This document shows positions 31,200 to 40,047 of a DNA stretch of 64,000 nucleotides, in pieces. The stretch comes from Syntrophaceticus sp050949745 (GTDB lineage Bacteria > Bacillota > DSM-12270 > Thermacetogeniales > Thermacetogeniaceae): positions 1-64,000 of the forward strand of contig JBMNGF010000021.1 of the NCBI GenBank assembly GCA_050949745.1, in the 5' to 3' direction. The stretch's first letter is position 1, and each line of letters opens with the position of its first letter. The translations under genes were made by a program, and so were the position numbers. The notes beneath the pieces are model-generated. The model did not search any database. It was not told the origin of the DNA and saw nothing but the letters and a program-made list of their open reading frames with translations.

Positions 31200-32294
31200 A
31201 TGCATTTTCATCCCTGCGGTTGTGCAACTGGAATCGGCAGTTTACCTCACCTTGACCCGGCTATCGCTGTTTCTCTTGTTAAGAAATACCTACCGTTAAT
31301 ACCCCACTGGCCCCAATTGCCTCAGCGGTCAGTTAAGGAATATTTCTGCACCCAATTTTTGCAGACATTAAGCGATCTTGGCCTGCTACAGGTGGAAAGG
31401 GGGAGGAAGGCGTACTTTCTTGATGAAGAAGCGGACTGGCCGGAGCGGCTAGCCAGTTTTTATGAGCTATATATCCGGGCAGCGGATGGTGATAGAGAGG
31501 CATTAAATAATTTTTCATTTTCACCTGGATCTGCAGAAGGATTTTATTATCTTTACGGCGAATTAAAGGAAAAAGGAATAAAAGGATCTAAATATAGGCC
31601 TGAATATTTAAAAGGCCAGGTGGTTGGTCTGCTGTCTGCCGGTTTTCAGGTAACTGATCAGAGCGGAGTTCCGGCTTATTATGATGCACAGCTGCGAGAT
31701 GTTCTGTTAAAGCAGTTATCACTGCAGGCGGCCTGGCAGGTCAAAACCCTAGAAGAATTAGGTCTACCGGTAATCATTATTATGGATGATCCAGTTATCG
31801 ACAGCTGTGGCAGATATGATCGTATTACTGTAAACAAGGATGAAGTAAAGGCTGAACTCGCCGAATTTGCTTCTTTTGTGCGCAGGTTCGGGGGATTAGC
31901 CGGTGTTCATTCATGTTCGGATATTGATTGGTCGATACTGTTTGATGCTGATTTAGATATAATAAGTTTTGATACCTACCAATTTGCCACGAATTTTGCT
32001 CTATATCACAAATCTATCCAAAAATATCTAATAAACGGCGGTGTTGTTGCTTGGGGAATAGTACCCACAGATAGGGAGGCACTTGCTAAAGAAGACCTGG
32101 AAACCTTAAAGAGTAAATTTTATGAGTTTTTAAAGCAGTTAGCAGGAAAAGGGGTTGACCCAAGGCTTCTTTATGAGAACGGCATGATTACACCTGCCTG
32201 TGGTACAGGCACCCTGAATGAAGACCAAGCGAAGCGCATCTATCAGCTGACTGCAGAGTTGGCAAAAGACTGGAAAAGCGAATCGATTATATAG
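31200..32294 (+). CDS. MetE/UroD-like methyltransferase family protein
   Basis: This 364-residue TIM-barrel protein is related to the catalytic half of cobalamin-independent methionine synthase and to uroporphyrinogen decarboxylase-type methyltransferases. It starts with ATGIGSLPHLDP. Probable zinc ligands are H237 and C239 (VHSC) and C334 (TPACGTGTL), in the order used by MetE. It lacks the N-terminal half of full MetE, so it resembles core-MetE proteins of anaerobes that may take methyl groups from corrinoid proteins. The true substrate is not shown. GAAAGGATGAAACAGG precedes the ATG. Confidence 0.72.
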   Translation: MHFHPCGCATGIGSLPHLDPAIAVSLVKKYLPLIPHWPQLPQRSVKEYFCTQFLQTLSDLGLLQVERGRKAYFLDEEADWPERLASFYELYIRAADGDREALNNFSFSPGSAEGFYYLYGELKEKGIKGSKYRPEYLKGQVVGLLSAGFQVTDQSGVPAYYDAQLRDVLLKQLSLQAAWQVKTLEELGLPVIIIMDDPVIDSCGRYDRITVNKDEVKAELAEFASFVRRFGGLAGVHSCSDIDWSILFDADLDIISFDTYQFATNFALYHKSIQKYLINGGVVAWGIVPTDREALAKEDLETLKSKFYEFLKQLAGKGVDPRLLYENGMITPACGTGTLNEDQAKRIYQLTAELAKDWKSESII

Positions 32295-32344
32295 TTTGAG
32301 AATATATTGAGTTATTGCAGTATATTGTGTGTTGTGGGGAGGCG

Positions 32345-32764
32345 ATGATTATTGTGCAATCCACACAGACTGAAGGAATTATTAAGGGAATAACTAACAA
32401 TAGACTGAATGAACAACAACGAAAGAGGCTGCAGCATGAATTAAAGATATATATGGAACAGTATTTTAAGCGGACACTTGGCAAGAGTGTGGACACAACG
32501 AGGATCACTATTGTGGAAGACATGTTAATTATCAGAGGAGAAGGATTTCTAACTGAGCCAGAGAAATTTATTGTTATAAAAGCTCAGGGGAAGGATGCAG
32601 TCAGGGCATTCAGATTGCATGTTGTACAACAGCATATTATCGATAATATACCCTATTTTGAGAAGCTATTTAATGCAAAAGCTGTTCATCAAACATATGA
32701 AGTTGAGGCCCATAATGATTTCTGGATACACGCTATAATATTTGATCGTGTATTGACATTATAA
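32345..32764 (+). CDS. MpsC/DUF2294 family protein
   Basis: This protein of about 139 residues fits the DUF2294 (MpsC) family: a helical RLNEQQRKRLQHELKIYMEQ start, TTRITIVEDMLIIRGEGFLTEPEK, and FRLHVVQQHI. The family name comes from a membrane-potential-generating system in staphylococci, but most members have no known role. ATG 32345 or GTG 32354 may be the start; GGGGAGG precedes both. A hairpin at 32813-32873 may terminate it before the IS110 element. Confidence 0.75.
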   Translation: MIIVQSTQTEGIIKGITNNRLNEQQRKRLQHELKIYMEQYFKRTLGKSVDTTRITIVEDMLIIRGEGFLTEPEKFIVIKAQGKDAVRAFRLHVVQQHIIDNIPYFEKLFNAKAVHQTYEVEAHNDFWIHAIIFDRVLTL

Positions 32765-32812
32765 AAAATATTTTAGGTGGTTCGCGGAGAAACATATAGG
32801 TGGCTCCAAGAG

Positions 32813-32880
32813 AGACCAATGTTTTTGTGAAGGCTCAAATATCATTCAGAGTCAGGCATAAAAGCATTGGTCTTTTGTTG
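32813..32880 (+). terminator. Hairpin with T-rich tail after MpsC gene
   Basis: AGACCAATG (32813-32821) pairs with CATTGGTCT (32865-32873), the stem extends through TTTT/AAAA, and TTTTGTTG follows. It may be a terminator or the start of the IS110 left-end RNA. Confidence 0.45.
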
Positions 32881-32995
32881 TAGTAGGAAGAGGCGGAACC
32901 TATGGTTGCAAGGGTTCACCAATGTGCCCTTGACAATAAAAAAATAATTTTAAGGAGCATTCCTGTAATGAATAAAAAAGCTGTTTGAAAAAAGA

Positions 32996-33062
32996 AGTAC
33001 CTCCTGCTAGCATACGAGGTGTCTGCCAAAGAGCACGACCCTTAAATAGCAGAGGAGGTACT
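32996..33062 (+). promoter_or_regulatory. Hairpin sequestering transposase ribosome binding site
   Basis: AGTACCTCCTGCTA (32996-33009) pairs with TAGCAGAGGAGGTACT (33047-33062), leaving only a 2-base bulge. The right arm contains the GAGGAGG used by the transposase ATG at 33066. Transcripts entering from outside would fold this and block translation, a control known in other insertion sequences. Confidence 0.65.
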
Positions 33063-33065
33063 AAC

Positions 33066-34349
33066 ATGAAGTATACCCAAAACAAAAAGATTGAGCAAGT
33101 CAATGAATCAACACTAATTATCGGAGCAGATATTGCAAAACAAAAACACATTGCCAGAGCTCAAGATTTCCGCGGAATAGAGTTTGGCAGAGCACTAACC
33201 TTTGACAACAGCCGGGATGGTTTTATCAAACTTTTAAACTGGATCAAAAACCTGAAAGAAGAGCAAGATAAGCAGCAAGTAATTTTTGGCATAGAACCTA
33301 CCGGCCAGTATTGGCTGCCGCTGGCACAGTTTTTAAGGCAACACGGCATCAAAATAGTTTTGGTTAACCCATTACATGTAAAGAAAAGTAAAGAACTAGA
33401 CGACAATTCACCGACTAAAAATGATGTTAAAGACGCCCGAGTAATTGCCCAACTAGTAAAGGACGGGCGGTACTCTGAACCAAATATACCCACCGAAATT
33501 TATGCTGAACTTCGAGTGGGAATGAACATGCGAGACCGCTTGATAGAAGACATGCAATGCATAAAAGGGCGGATTGACAATTGGCTTGACCGTTATTTTC
33601 CCGAATTCAATACAGTCTTTAGAAGCTGGGAGGGCAAAGCGGCACTATTAACCCTAGAGTCCTTCCCACTACCGCAAGAGATCACGGATAAAGGTATAGA
33701 AGGCATATTAGAGTGTTGGAAACAAGAAATTAAGCGAGCAGTGGGAAAGAAACGGGCGGTAGAGTTATTGGAAGCAGCTAAAGAAAGCATTGGGCTTACT
33801 GAGGGGTTAATTATGGCGAGGCAGGAACTCAAGACCCTTCTGAGCCAATACAGCGTGCTTAAGCGGGAAATAGAACAGCTAATGGAACAAATAGAAAACA
33901 TCCTTAAAGAGATACCAGGCACACAAGAAATGATGACAATTCCTGGTGTAGGCATAGTCACAGTAGCAGGCTTTCTGGCGGAGGTGGGTAATCTTGAAAA
34001 CTACCATCACCCCCGGCAGATACAGAAGCTGGCAGGGTTAAACTTAAAGGAAAACAGCTCCGGTAAGCATAAAGGGCAAACCCGTATCACTAAAAGAGGT
34101 CGCCCGCGCTTAAGGGCACTGCTTTACAAGTGCACCATGCCATTAGTAGCAAAGAATCCCGAATTTAAAGCCCTGCATTGCTACTATACAACACGGATAG
34201 AAAACCCGCTTAAGAAAAAACAGTCGTTGATAGCTCTAAGTTGTAAGTTAATTCGAGTGTTGTTTGCTCTTGGTAAGAAGAAGACATCCTACGATGGCAG
34301 GAAGTTATTAAAAGACAGCTCAATAATTTTATTACAGGAAGCAGCTTAA
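33066..34349 (+). CDS. IS110-family transposase
   Basis: This recombinase of about 427 residues has an N-terminal DEDD RuvC-like domain (IIGADIAKQKH, FGIEPTGQYW, NDVKDARVIAQLV) and a C-terminal Transposase_20 domain containing TIPGVGIVTVAGFLAEVGNL, QIQKLAGLNL and RGRPRLRALLYK, where the catalytic serine region lies. A coiled-coil (about 270-310) links them. Both domains are full length and without frameshift, so the enzyme may be active. ATG 33066 follows GAGGAGG, which a hairpin can hide. Confidence 0.93.
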   Translation: MKYTQNKKIEQVNESTLIIGADIAKQKHIARAQDFRGIEFGRALTFDNSRDGFIKLLNWIKNLKEEQDKQQVIFGIEPTGQYWLPLAQFLRQHGIKIVLVNPLHVKKSKELDDNSPTKNDVKDARVIAQLVKDGRYSEPNIPTEIYAELRVGMNMRDRLIEDMQCIKGRIDNWLDRYFPEFNTVFRSWEGKAALLTLESFPLPQEITDKGIEGILECWKQEIKRAVGKKRAVELLEAAKESIGLTEGLIMARQELKTLLSQYSVLKREIEQLMEQIENILKEIPGTQEMMTIPGVGIVTVAGFLAEVGNLENYHHPRQIQKLAGLNLKENSSGKHKGQTRITKRGRPRLRALLYKCTMPLVAKNPEFKALHCYYTTRIENPLKKKQSLIALSCKLIRVLFALGKKKTSYDGRKLLKDSSIILLQEAA

Positions 34350-34762
34350 AAACAAACAATATTATTTTACAGGCGAATACTTAGTTTAAAGGACTTAGAA
34401 AACCATAACCATTGACAATAGGAGCACGGAGCAGCCAGGTACTATACAATCCATACGGGCAAAGACCCTGCTAAGGAGCATAAACTGGCCTCCATCCCTG
34501 GATAGGTAGAACGAAGGAATGTACAGGGCCAATTGGACCCGGTGAGACATGGGAGGGTAAACCGCCAAGGGAGATGTGGAGATCCAATGTGCCGACATAT
34601 TTTACCACAAAGTAAGACCCTTGAGGGAAGGCACCCCATGCTTACATAATATTGTATATCTTCAAAATCTATCTATCTCTTAATTAATCAATGATTATGA
34701 AATTCTAAGAATAAGCGAGTATACGTAAGAAAAACTTATTTTATAGAGGGAGGACGAAGAAG
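34350..34762. other. Noncoding 3' flank of IS110 and leader of dehydrogenase
   Basis: 34360-34640 is GC-richer, structured-looking DNA, probably the right noncoding end of the IS and a possible guide-RNA source; it holds copies of TTGACAATA, TAAGGAGCAT and CCAATGTGCC. 34640-34745 is AT-rich and may hold the dehydrogenase promoter, but no clear -35/-10 pair is recognised. Confidence 0.4.
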
Positions 34763-35812
34763 ATGACAATGAAGGCGTTAGTGTACCATGGTCCTGAGAA
34801 GATCAGTCTCGATGATGTACCGGTACCGAAGATTATTGAGCCAGATGATGTAATCGTTAAGGTGACCACTTCCACCATCTGTGGTACCGACATCCACATC
34901 TGGCATGGCGGGATGCCTGAGGTAGAGGCTCCCAGAATCCTCGGCCATGAATTTTGCGGGGAAGTAGTGGAGGCAGGCCCTGCAGTAAGGAATGTCAAGG
35001 TTGGGGATCAGTGTGCTGTATCCTGTGTTACCCAGTGTGGTGAGTGTTTCTACTGTGTACGGGGGATGTATTCCCATTGTACAACAGGCAGCTGGATATT
35101 CGGTTATATGATCGAAGGTTGCCAGGCAGAATACGTACGGGTACCACATGCTAATCTTGGATGCCATATTATCCCTGAAGGATTGACCGATGACGATGTG
35201 CTGCTCGTTGGAGACATCCTGTCAACAGGCTACTTAGGTGCAGAGAATGCTAAAATTGAACCAGGTGATACAGTTGCAGTGATGGGTACAGGCCCTGTGG
35301 GTATGTGTGCCATGATGACTGCAAAACTATGGGGGCCAGCAAGAATTATTGCTGTTGATTTGAACCAGTCCAGGCTTGATTTTGCTGTCAAGAATGGAAT
35401 TGCGGATATGGGCATTAACCCCGGTGAAGTTGATGCTGTTGAAAAAATCAGAGAAATCACTGATGGCCGCGGTGCAGATAGAACCATCGAGGCTGTAGGT
35501 GCCAAGGGAACCTATGAGCTGGCTCTGGAAGCTGTACGAGCGGGTGGTAATGTTTCGATGCTCGGTGTTTATGAGCAGCCACAGGAGTTGAAGATGAATG
35601 AACTGTGGATCAAGAACATCAATATCTCTATGGGCCTTGTCAATGCTAACCGTATCCCAGAACTAATTCGTCTCATTCAACTGGGCAAGATCGATACCAA
35701 ATTCTTGTATACCCATCGTAAGCCTCTGAACGATATTCTCGAAGGGTATGACATCTTTGGTGGCAAGAAGGACAACGTCCTTAAGTGGATTGTCACACCA
35801 TACGAAAGATAA
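34763..35812 (+). CDS. Zinc-dependent alcohol dehydrogenase
   Basis: This 349-residue medium-chain dehydrogenase oxidises or reduces an alcohol/aldehyde or ketone with NAD(P). Catalytic zinc: CGTDIH and GHEFCGEVVEAG; structural zinc: CGECFYC with a later C (SHC); cofactor site: VMGTGPVGMCA. It resembles the secondary alcohol and threonine/sorbitol-type group; substrate uncertain. ATG 34763 follows GGGAGG; ATG 34769 is possible. It is a single gene ended by a strong terminator. The nearby IS could have changed its upstream region. Confidence 0.9.
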   Translation: MTMKALVYHGPEKISLDDVPVPKIIEPDDVIVKVTTSTICGTDIHIWHGGMPEVEAPRILGHEFCGEVVEAGPAVRNVKVGDQCAVSCVTQCGECFYCVRGMYSHCTTGSWIFGYMIEGCQAEYVRVPHANLGCHIIPEGLTDDDVLLVGDILSTGYLGAENAKIEPGDTVAVMGTGPVGMCAMMTAKLWGPARIIAVDLNQSRLDFAVKNGIADMGINPGEVDAVEKIREITDGRGADRTIEAVGAKGTYELALEAVRAGGNVSMLGVYEQPQELKMNELWIKNINISMGLVNANRIPELIRLIQLGKIDTKFLYTHRKPLNDILEGYDIFGGKKDNVLKWIVTPYER

Positions 35813-35854
35813 TAGAAATAATTTAAGCTAGCTTCCATTGGCTTAACACAACTC

Positions 35855-35885
35855 AAAAAACCGGGGTGCGCGGCCCCGGTTTTTT
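35855..35885 (+). terminator. Rho-independent terminator
   Basis: AAAAAACCGGGG pairs with CCCCGGTTTTTT across a 7-base loop, and a long T run follows. It separates the dehydrogenase from the division operon. Confidence 0.92.
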
Positions 35886-35940
35886 TATTTTTTTTTAAGT
35901 AAGAGAAGGAATTAGCAATTTAGTAGAGAAATATTTGAGT

Positions 35941-35990
35941 GTGGTGGAAAGTGGTGCAAAGTGGGGTACTTTATGTTTGGAGTGGGGAAA
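35941..35990 (+). promoter_or_regulatory. MraZ operator repeats
   Basis: Four G-rich boxes with a 10-base register: GTGGTGGAAA, GTGGTGCAAA, GTGGGGTACT, a gap of one unit, then AGTGGGGAAA. MraZ is known to bind repeated TGGG-type boxes before its own gene. The boxes end directly before the mraZ ATG. Confidence 0.6.
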
Positions 35991-35991
35991 C

Positions 35992-36432
35992 ATGTTTATC
36001 GGAGAATACTACCATAATATAGATGCCAAAGGACGCTTGATACTACCAGCCAAATTTCGATCCTGTCTGGGAGATCGTTGTATAACTACACGCGGCCTGG
36101 ATCACTGCCTTTTTGTGTTTCCCCTTGATGAATGGAGTATTATGGAGCAGAAGTTGAGAAATCTGCCCCTCACGAATAAGGAAGCCAGGTCTTTTTCTCG
36201 TTTCTTTTTTTCTGGAGCAACTGAGTGTGAAATGGATGCCCAAGGACGGATCCTGATTCCGCCTCCTTTGCGGAATTACGCAGCGATCAGCCGTGAAGTT
36301 ACTATTATCGGGGTATCTTCTCGTATCGAGATCTGGGCTGCGGATCGCTGGGATGAATACTGCACTGGGGCTGAGGAAACATATGAAGAATTAGCAGAAA
36401 AGATGAATGAAGGCGGTGCTTTAGGTGGCTGA
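35992..36432 (+). CDS. mraZ: Transcriptional regulator MraZ
   Basis: This 146-residue AbrB-fold protein controls the division and cell-wall cluster it heads. It begins MFIGEYYHNIDAKGRLILP, with a second repeat CEMDAQGRILIPPPLR, the two swapped-hairpin halves of MraZ. ATG 35992 follows GAGTGGGG; an earlier TTG at 35935 would cover its operator boxes and is rejected. The last 8 bases overlap rsmH, so the two are coupled. Confidence 0.95.
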   Translation: MFIGEYYHNIDAKGRLILPAKFRSCLGDRCITTRGLDHCLFVFPLDEWSIMEQKLRNLPLTNKEARSFSRFFFSGATECEMDAQGRILIPPPLRNYAAISREVTIIGVSSRIEIWAADRWDEYCTGAEETYEELAEKMNEGGALGG

Positions 36433-37351
36433 AGTGAAACATGCTCCAGTGATGCTCAAGGAAGCAATAGAGTTTTTAGCTCCCCAAGAAGGGGGTATAT
36501 ATGTTGACTGTACATTGGGCAGCGGCGGTCATGCAAAAGAGATACTCCGCTTGATTGGCCCTACAGGCAGATTGATCGGTTTCGATAAAGATGAGTCTGC
36601 TCTTAACCGTTCAAAAGAGGTGTTAGCACCTTATCTCGAGCAGGTAGTTTTCATACATAGTGATTTTCGCCAGATGGTGGAATTTTTGCACGATCTGCAA
36701 ATTGATAAAGTTGATGGAATTTTATTTGATTTAGGGGTTTCCTCCAATCAGGTATTAGAGCCAGAGCGTGGTTTCAGTTATAACTATGATGCTTTTTTGG
36801 ATATGAGGATGGATCAGAGTTCAGCAACTACAGCGGCGGACCTGGTCAATACTTTATCAGAGAAGGAACTGGCGGATATTATCTTTCGTTATGGTGAAGA
36901 GAGATGGGCGCGTCGGATCGCGTCTTTTATAGTGGATTGGCGAAAAAAAGCCCCTGTTACTACGACTGGACAGCTTGTGGAGATAATAAAAGCTGCTATC
37001 CCTGCTCGTGCACGTCGTACTGGCCCCCATCCCGCCCGGCGTACTTTTATGGCTTTACGTATCGCTGTTAATGATGAACTGACAGGTGTGGAAGCGGGAC
37101 TCAGGGCGGGGATTTCTTTATTAAAGCAGGGTGGAAGGATTGTTGTTATCTCCTTTCACTCTCTGGAAGACAGAATTGTTAAAAGCGTTTTCCGAGAGTA
37201 TGGGTGGCATTCTCGGAATGAAATTCACATACTTACGAAAAAACCAATTGTGCCGGAGGCTGCGGAGATTGAAGCCAATCCCCGGTCACGCAGTGCCAAA
37301 CTAAGAGCAGCTGAAAAACTACTGCCTACAAAAAGTAATATAAGAAAATAG
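36425..37351 (+). CDS. rsmH: 16S rRNA (cytosine-N4) methyltransferase RsmH
   Basis: This 308-residue SAM enzyme methylates C1402 of 16S rRNA. Motifs: HAPVMLKEAIEFL, YVDCTLGSGGHAKEIL (SAM site), LFDLGVSSNQVLEPERGFSY, RRTFMALRIAVNDEL, and VVISFHSLEDRIVK. GTG start overlaps mraZ. Second gene of the mraZ operon, as usual. Confidence 0.97.
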   Translation: MAEVKHAPVMLKEAIEFLAPQEGGIYVDCTLGSGGHAKEILRLIGPTGRLIGFDKDESALNRSKEVLAPYLEQVVFIHSDFRQMVEFLHDLQIDKVDGILFDLGVSSNQVLEPERGFSYNYDAFLDMRMDQSSATTAADLVNTLSEKELADIIFRYGEERWARRIASFIVDWRKKAPVTTTGQLVEIIKAAIPARARRTGPHPARRTFMALRIAVNDELTGVEAGLRAGISLLKQGGRIVVISFHSLEDRIVKSVFREYGWHSRNEIHILTKKPIVPEAAEIEANPRSRSAKLRAAEKLLPTKSNIRK

Positions 37352-37362
37352 AGGTGAATAAA

Positions 37363-37839
37363 TTGGTATTAGCGGAAGAAAAGAGCTATGCCAGACAACC
37401 TTCAAGGCGGCCTAAGAAAAGAAAAATAGCAAAGCGACAACAGCGCCAAAAGCTAGTTGTTTATCTTCAGCTCACTGCCATTATTCTCAGCTGTTTTGGA
37501 ATAGGAATTTTCTATATCTATAAACATCATCAGGTTACAGCTTTAGGGTATAGAGTTGAAGAAAACAGGCAAAGGGTTGCAGTTCTACAGAGAGATATTA
37601 AACAGTTAGAGTTAGAGGCTGCTGAGCTTCAGTGTCCTGAAAGGGTAGAGGAAATTGCGATCAATAAAATTGGTATGGATAAGCCTGAAAATGTTTTGCT
37701 GGCGGCTCTTCCCTTTGCAAAAGATAACACTGTAGAACAAAAGCAAAATGCATTACTGGGTCAGGAGAAGGAAAAGGGATCAGGCTTTTTGGTAGCATTA
37801 AAACAGTTTATGGGCAGGGCAGAAGCTTCGCCTCAGTAA
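37363..37839 (+). CDS. ftsL: Cell division protein FtsL
   Basis: This protein of about 158 residues is a single-pass bitopic division protein: basic cytoplasmic N terminus, transmembrane helix (VVYLQLTAIILSCFGIGIFY), then a coiled-coil (YRVEENRQRVAVLQRDIKQL) and EIAINKIGM near the end. FtsL, FtsB/DivIC and FtsQ form a complex that activates septal synthesis. TTG 37363 follows GAGGTG; GTG 37354 is nearly equal. Identity rests on topology and place between rsmH and the PBP gene. Confidence 0.85.
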   Translation: MVLAEEKSYARQPSRRPKKRKIAKRQQRQKLVVYLQLTAIILSCFGIGIFYIYKHHQVTALGYRVEENRQRVAVLQRDIKQLELEAAELQCPERVEEIAINKIGMDKPENVLLAALPFAKDNTVEQKQNALLGQEKEKGSGFLVALKQFMGRAEASPQ

Positions 37840-37852
37840 CGGGGTGTTATTG

Positions 37853-39988
37853 TTGAGCATTAGCAATATAGAGATGCGCAAAAGAACAACCGCACTATTT
37901 TTTGTGCTTTTTCTTATTTTTGTCTTGTTGCTGTTGCGTCTGGGTTATTTGCAGATTGTTAAGGGCACATGGTATCAGGAAAAAGCGCTGGAAAACAGGA
38001 TCCGCGAAATTGTTGTAGAGCCTAAGCGAGGAGTCATCTATGATCGCAATGGAGATGAGCTGGCGGTCAGTATTGATGCTGAAGGCTGTTATGCTATTCC
38101 GGCTGAAGTGCGGAAATCAGATAAAGAAGATGAAATTGCCAGGGAATTAGCTGGCATTCTTGACATGGAGGAAAAGGATGTTTATGAGCTGATCACCAAA
38201 GATCAACAATCTGTATGGCTTAAATTTAAGCTCAAAAATGAACAGGTTAAAGAACTGCGTGAAAAGAATTTGCCCGGTATTGGGACAATCCCTAAGCCTC
38301 AACGGTATTACCCTAACGGCAACCTGGCATCTCACTTGCTGGGGTTTGCCGGTGACTACAATCAGGGCTTAGAAGGCATGGAGAGTGCTTTTGATAAACA
38401 GTTGGCCGGTATTAACGGGCGTCTCCTTGTGGAATATGATGCAGGGGGCCAAGAAATACCAGAATCCACAAGAAAATATATCGAACCTGAACAGGGACTA
38501 AATGTGGTCTTGACTATAGATCAGACGATCCAATATATTGCAGAGCGGGAACTTGATAAAATAATGCAGGAGCGCTCCCCTAAAAGTGCTACAATAATTG
38601 TTATGGATCCCAATACTGGGGAGATCTTGGCGATGGCAAATAAACCGGATTTTGATCCAAATGAGTTTCAAAAATATTCGGCTGAGGCGCGCCGTAATGC
38701 AGCTGTTGCTGACAGTTATGAGCCCGGCTCTACCTTCAAAATTGTAACCCTTGCCGCAGCTCTGGAGGAGGGAGTAACCAAAACAGGGGATCAGTTTTAT
38801 GACCCTGGTTATATTAAGGTCAATGGAGAAACCATTAGATGCTGGGCAGGTGGAGGCCATGGCAGCCAAACTCTGGCTGAGGTTGTGCAAAACTCCTGTA
38901 ACCCCGGTTTTATTACGCTGGGTTTACGGTTGGGTACCCAAAGTTTATACAAGTACATTAAAGGTTTTGGTTTTGGCAGCCAATTAGGAATTGAACTGTC
39001 AGGAGAAGCTACTGGTATAGTTATACCAGAGGATCAAGTCAAACCTGTGGATCTGGCTACTATCTCTATGGGGCAGGCTAATACTGTGACTCCTCTACAG
39101 ATGGTGACTGCACTGTCCGCTATCGTCAATGGAGGTAAATTGATGAAGCCCCATATTGTTAAGGAACTGACTAACCGTGAAGGGGAAGTGGTAAGGCGTT
39201 TTGAACCTGAGGTGGTGCGTCAGATTATTTCGGAAGAAACATCTAAGTTGGAAAAAGAGATGCTGGAAGCTGTTGTCAGCAAAGGATCAGGCAGAAACGC
39301 ACATATAGAAGGATACTCTGTAGGCGGCAAAACAGGTACAGCGCAAAAACCGGCGCCAGGTGGAGGGTATTCTGCTACAGATTATATCGCCTCCTTTATT
39401 GGGTTCGCACCGGTAGATGACCCTCAGCTTGTTGCTATTGTTGTGGTTGATACACCTAAGGGGTATCCTTATTATGGGGGTACAGTAGCAGCTCCCGTAT
39501 TTCGAGAGGTAGTGGGGGATAGCCTTCGCTACTTAGAGGTCCCTGTCCGCTATGAGCCAGAGGAAAATACTGCTGATAATGAAATGACAACTGTGCCTAT
39601 GGTGATCAACCTTCCGGTTGATGAAGCGGAAAAATTATTAACAGATGCAGGGCTTGTCAGTGAGCGTTCAGGCTCCGGGCAACTAGTCTATGGTCAGATG
39701 CCTCTTGATGGTGTTAAAGTAAAGAAAGGGAGTAGTGTATTACTCAATTTGCAAAAGCAAGAGGGGATCCAGGGTGATGAAAGAAATGTACCGGATCTCA
39801 AGGGCAAGAGTATGCGCGATGTGGCAGAGCTTTTAGGAGAGATGGGCCTTGTACTGGTACCTGAAGGTGAGCCATATCCCACAGGGATTGCCAGGGAACA
39901 GAAACCTGCAGCTGGAACAAGACTTCCTCAGGGTGGGCAGGTGCGAGTCAAATTTGAGCCCCCATCTGGTATAGGTGTTACACCTTGA
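37853..39988 (+). CDS. spoVD: Class B penicillin-binding protein SpoVD/FtsI type, with PASTA domains
   Basis: This protein of about 711 residues is a transpeptidase that crosslinks peptidoglycan at the septum or spore cortex. It has an N-terminal membrane anchor, a dimerisation domain (PKRGVIYDRNGDELAVS), catalytic SxxK at about S293-K296 (PGSTFK), an SxN in NSCNPGF, KTG at about 493, and two C-terminal PASTA domains (VPMVINLPVDEAEKLL and VPDLKGKSMRDVAELL). Bacillus has two such genes here (pbpB and spoVD); this window has one, so it may serve both roles. TTG 37853 follows GGGGTG; GTG 37844 is possible. Confidence 0.93.
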   Translation: MSISNIEMRKRTTALFFVLFLIFVLLLLRLGYLQIVKGTWYQEKALENRIREIVVEPKRGVIYDRNGDELAVSIDAEGCYAIPAEVRKSDKEDEIARELAGILDMEEKDVYELITKDQQSVWLKFKLKNEQVKELREKNLPGIGTIPKPQRYYPNGNLASHLLGFAGDYNQGLEGMESAFDKQLAGINGRLLVEYDAGGQEIPESTRKYIEPEQGLNVVLTIDQTIQYIAERELDKIMQERSPKSATIIVMDPNTGEILAMANKPDFDPNEFQKYSAEARRNAAVADSYEPGSTFKIVTLAAALEEGVTKTGDQFYDPGYIKVNGETIRCWAGGGHGSQTLAEVVQNSCNPGFITLGLRLGTQSLYKYIKGFGFGSQLGIELSGEATGIVIPEDQVKPVDLATISMGQANTVTPLQMVTALSAIVNGGKLMKPHIVKELTNREGEVVRRFEPEVVRQIISEETSKLEKEMLEAVVSKGSGRNAHIEGYSVGGKTGTAQKPAPGGGYSATDYIASFIGFAPVDDPQLVAIVVVDTPKGYPYYGGTVAAPVFREVVGDSLRYLEVPVRYEPEENTADNEMTTVPMVINLPVDEAEKLLTDAGLVSERSGSGQLVYGQMPLDGVKVKKGSSVLLNLQKQEGIQGDERNVPDLKGKSMRDVAELLGEMGLVLVPEGEPYPTGIAREQKPAAGTRLPQGGQVRVKFEPPSGIGVTP

Positions 39989-40047
39989 TTGGGGAAGGTC
40001 TTGAATGGAAACAATGATCAGAATGACTGTAAACAGAGGTGAAGGGG

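Larger units (their letters stand above)
32919..34593 (+). mobile_element. IS110-family insertion sequence (limits approximate)
   Basis: A single transposase gene lies between two noncoding stretches of roughly 150 and 250 bases, with no terminal inverted repeats, as in IS110/IS1111 elements. The limits given are the outer copies of the 10-base direct repeat CCAATGTGCC (32919-32928 and 34584-34593). Two further segments are shared by both flanks: TTGACAATA (32930 and 34412) and TAAGGAGCAT (32951 and 34472). IS110 elements encode a guide (bridge) RNA in a noncoding end; the flanks here are candidates. Exact ends cannot be fixed without another copy or an empty site. Confidence 0.6.

Noticed and set aside
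33161..33961. Minus-strand ORFs inside the transposase
   Set aside because: They are shadows of the intact plus-strand transposase without start signals.
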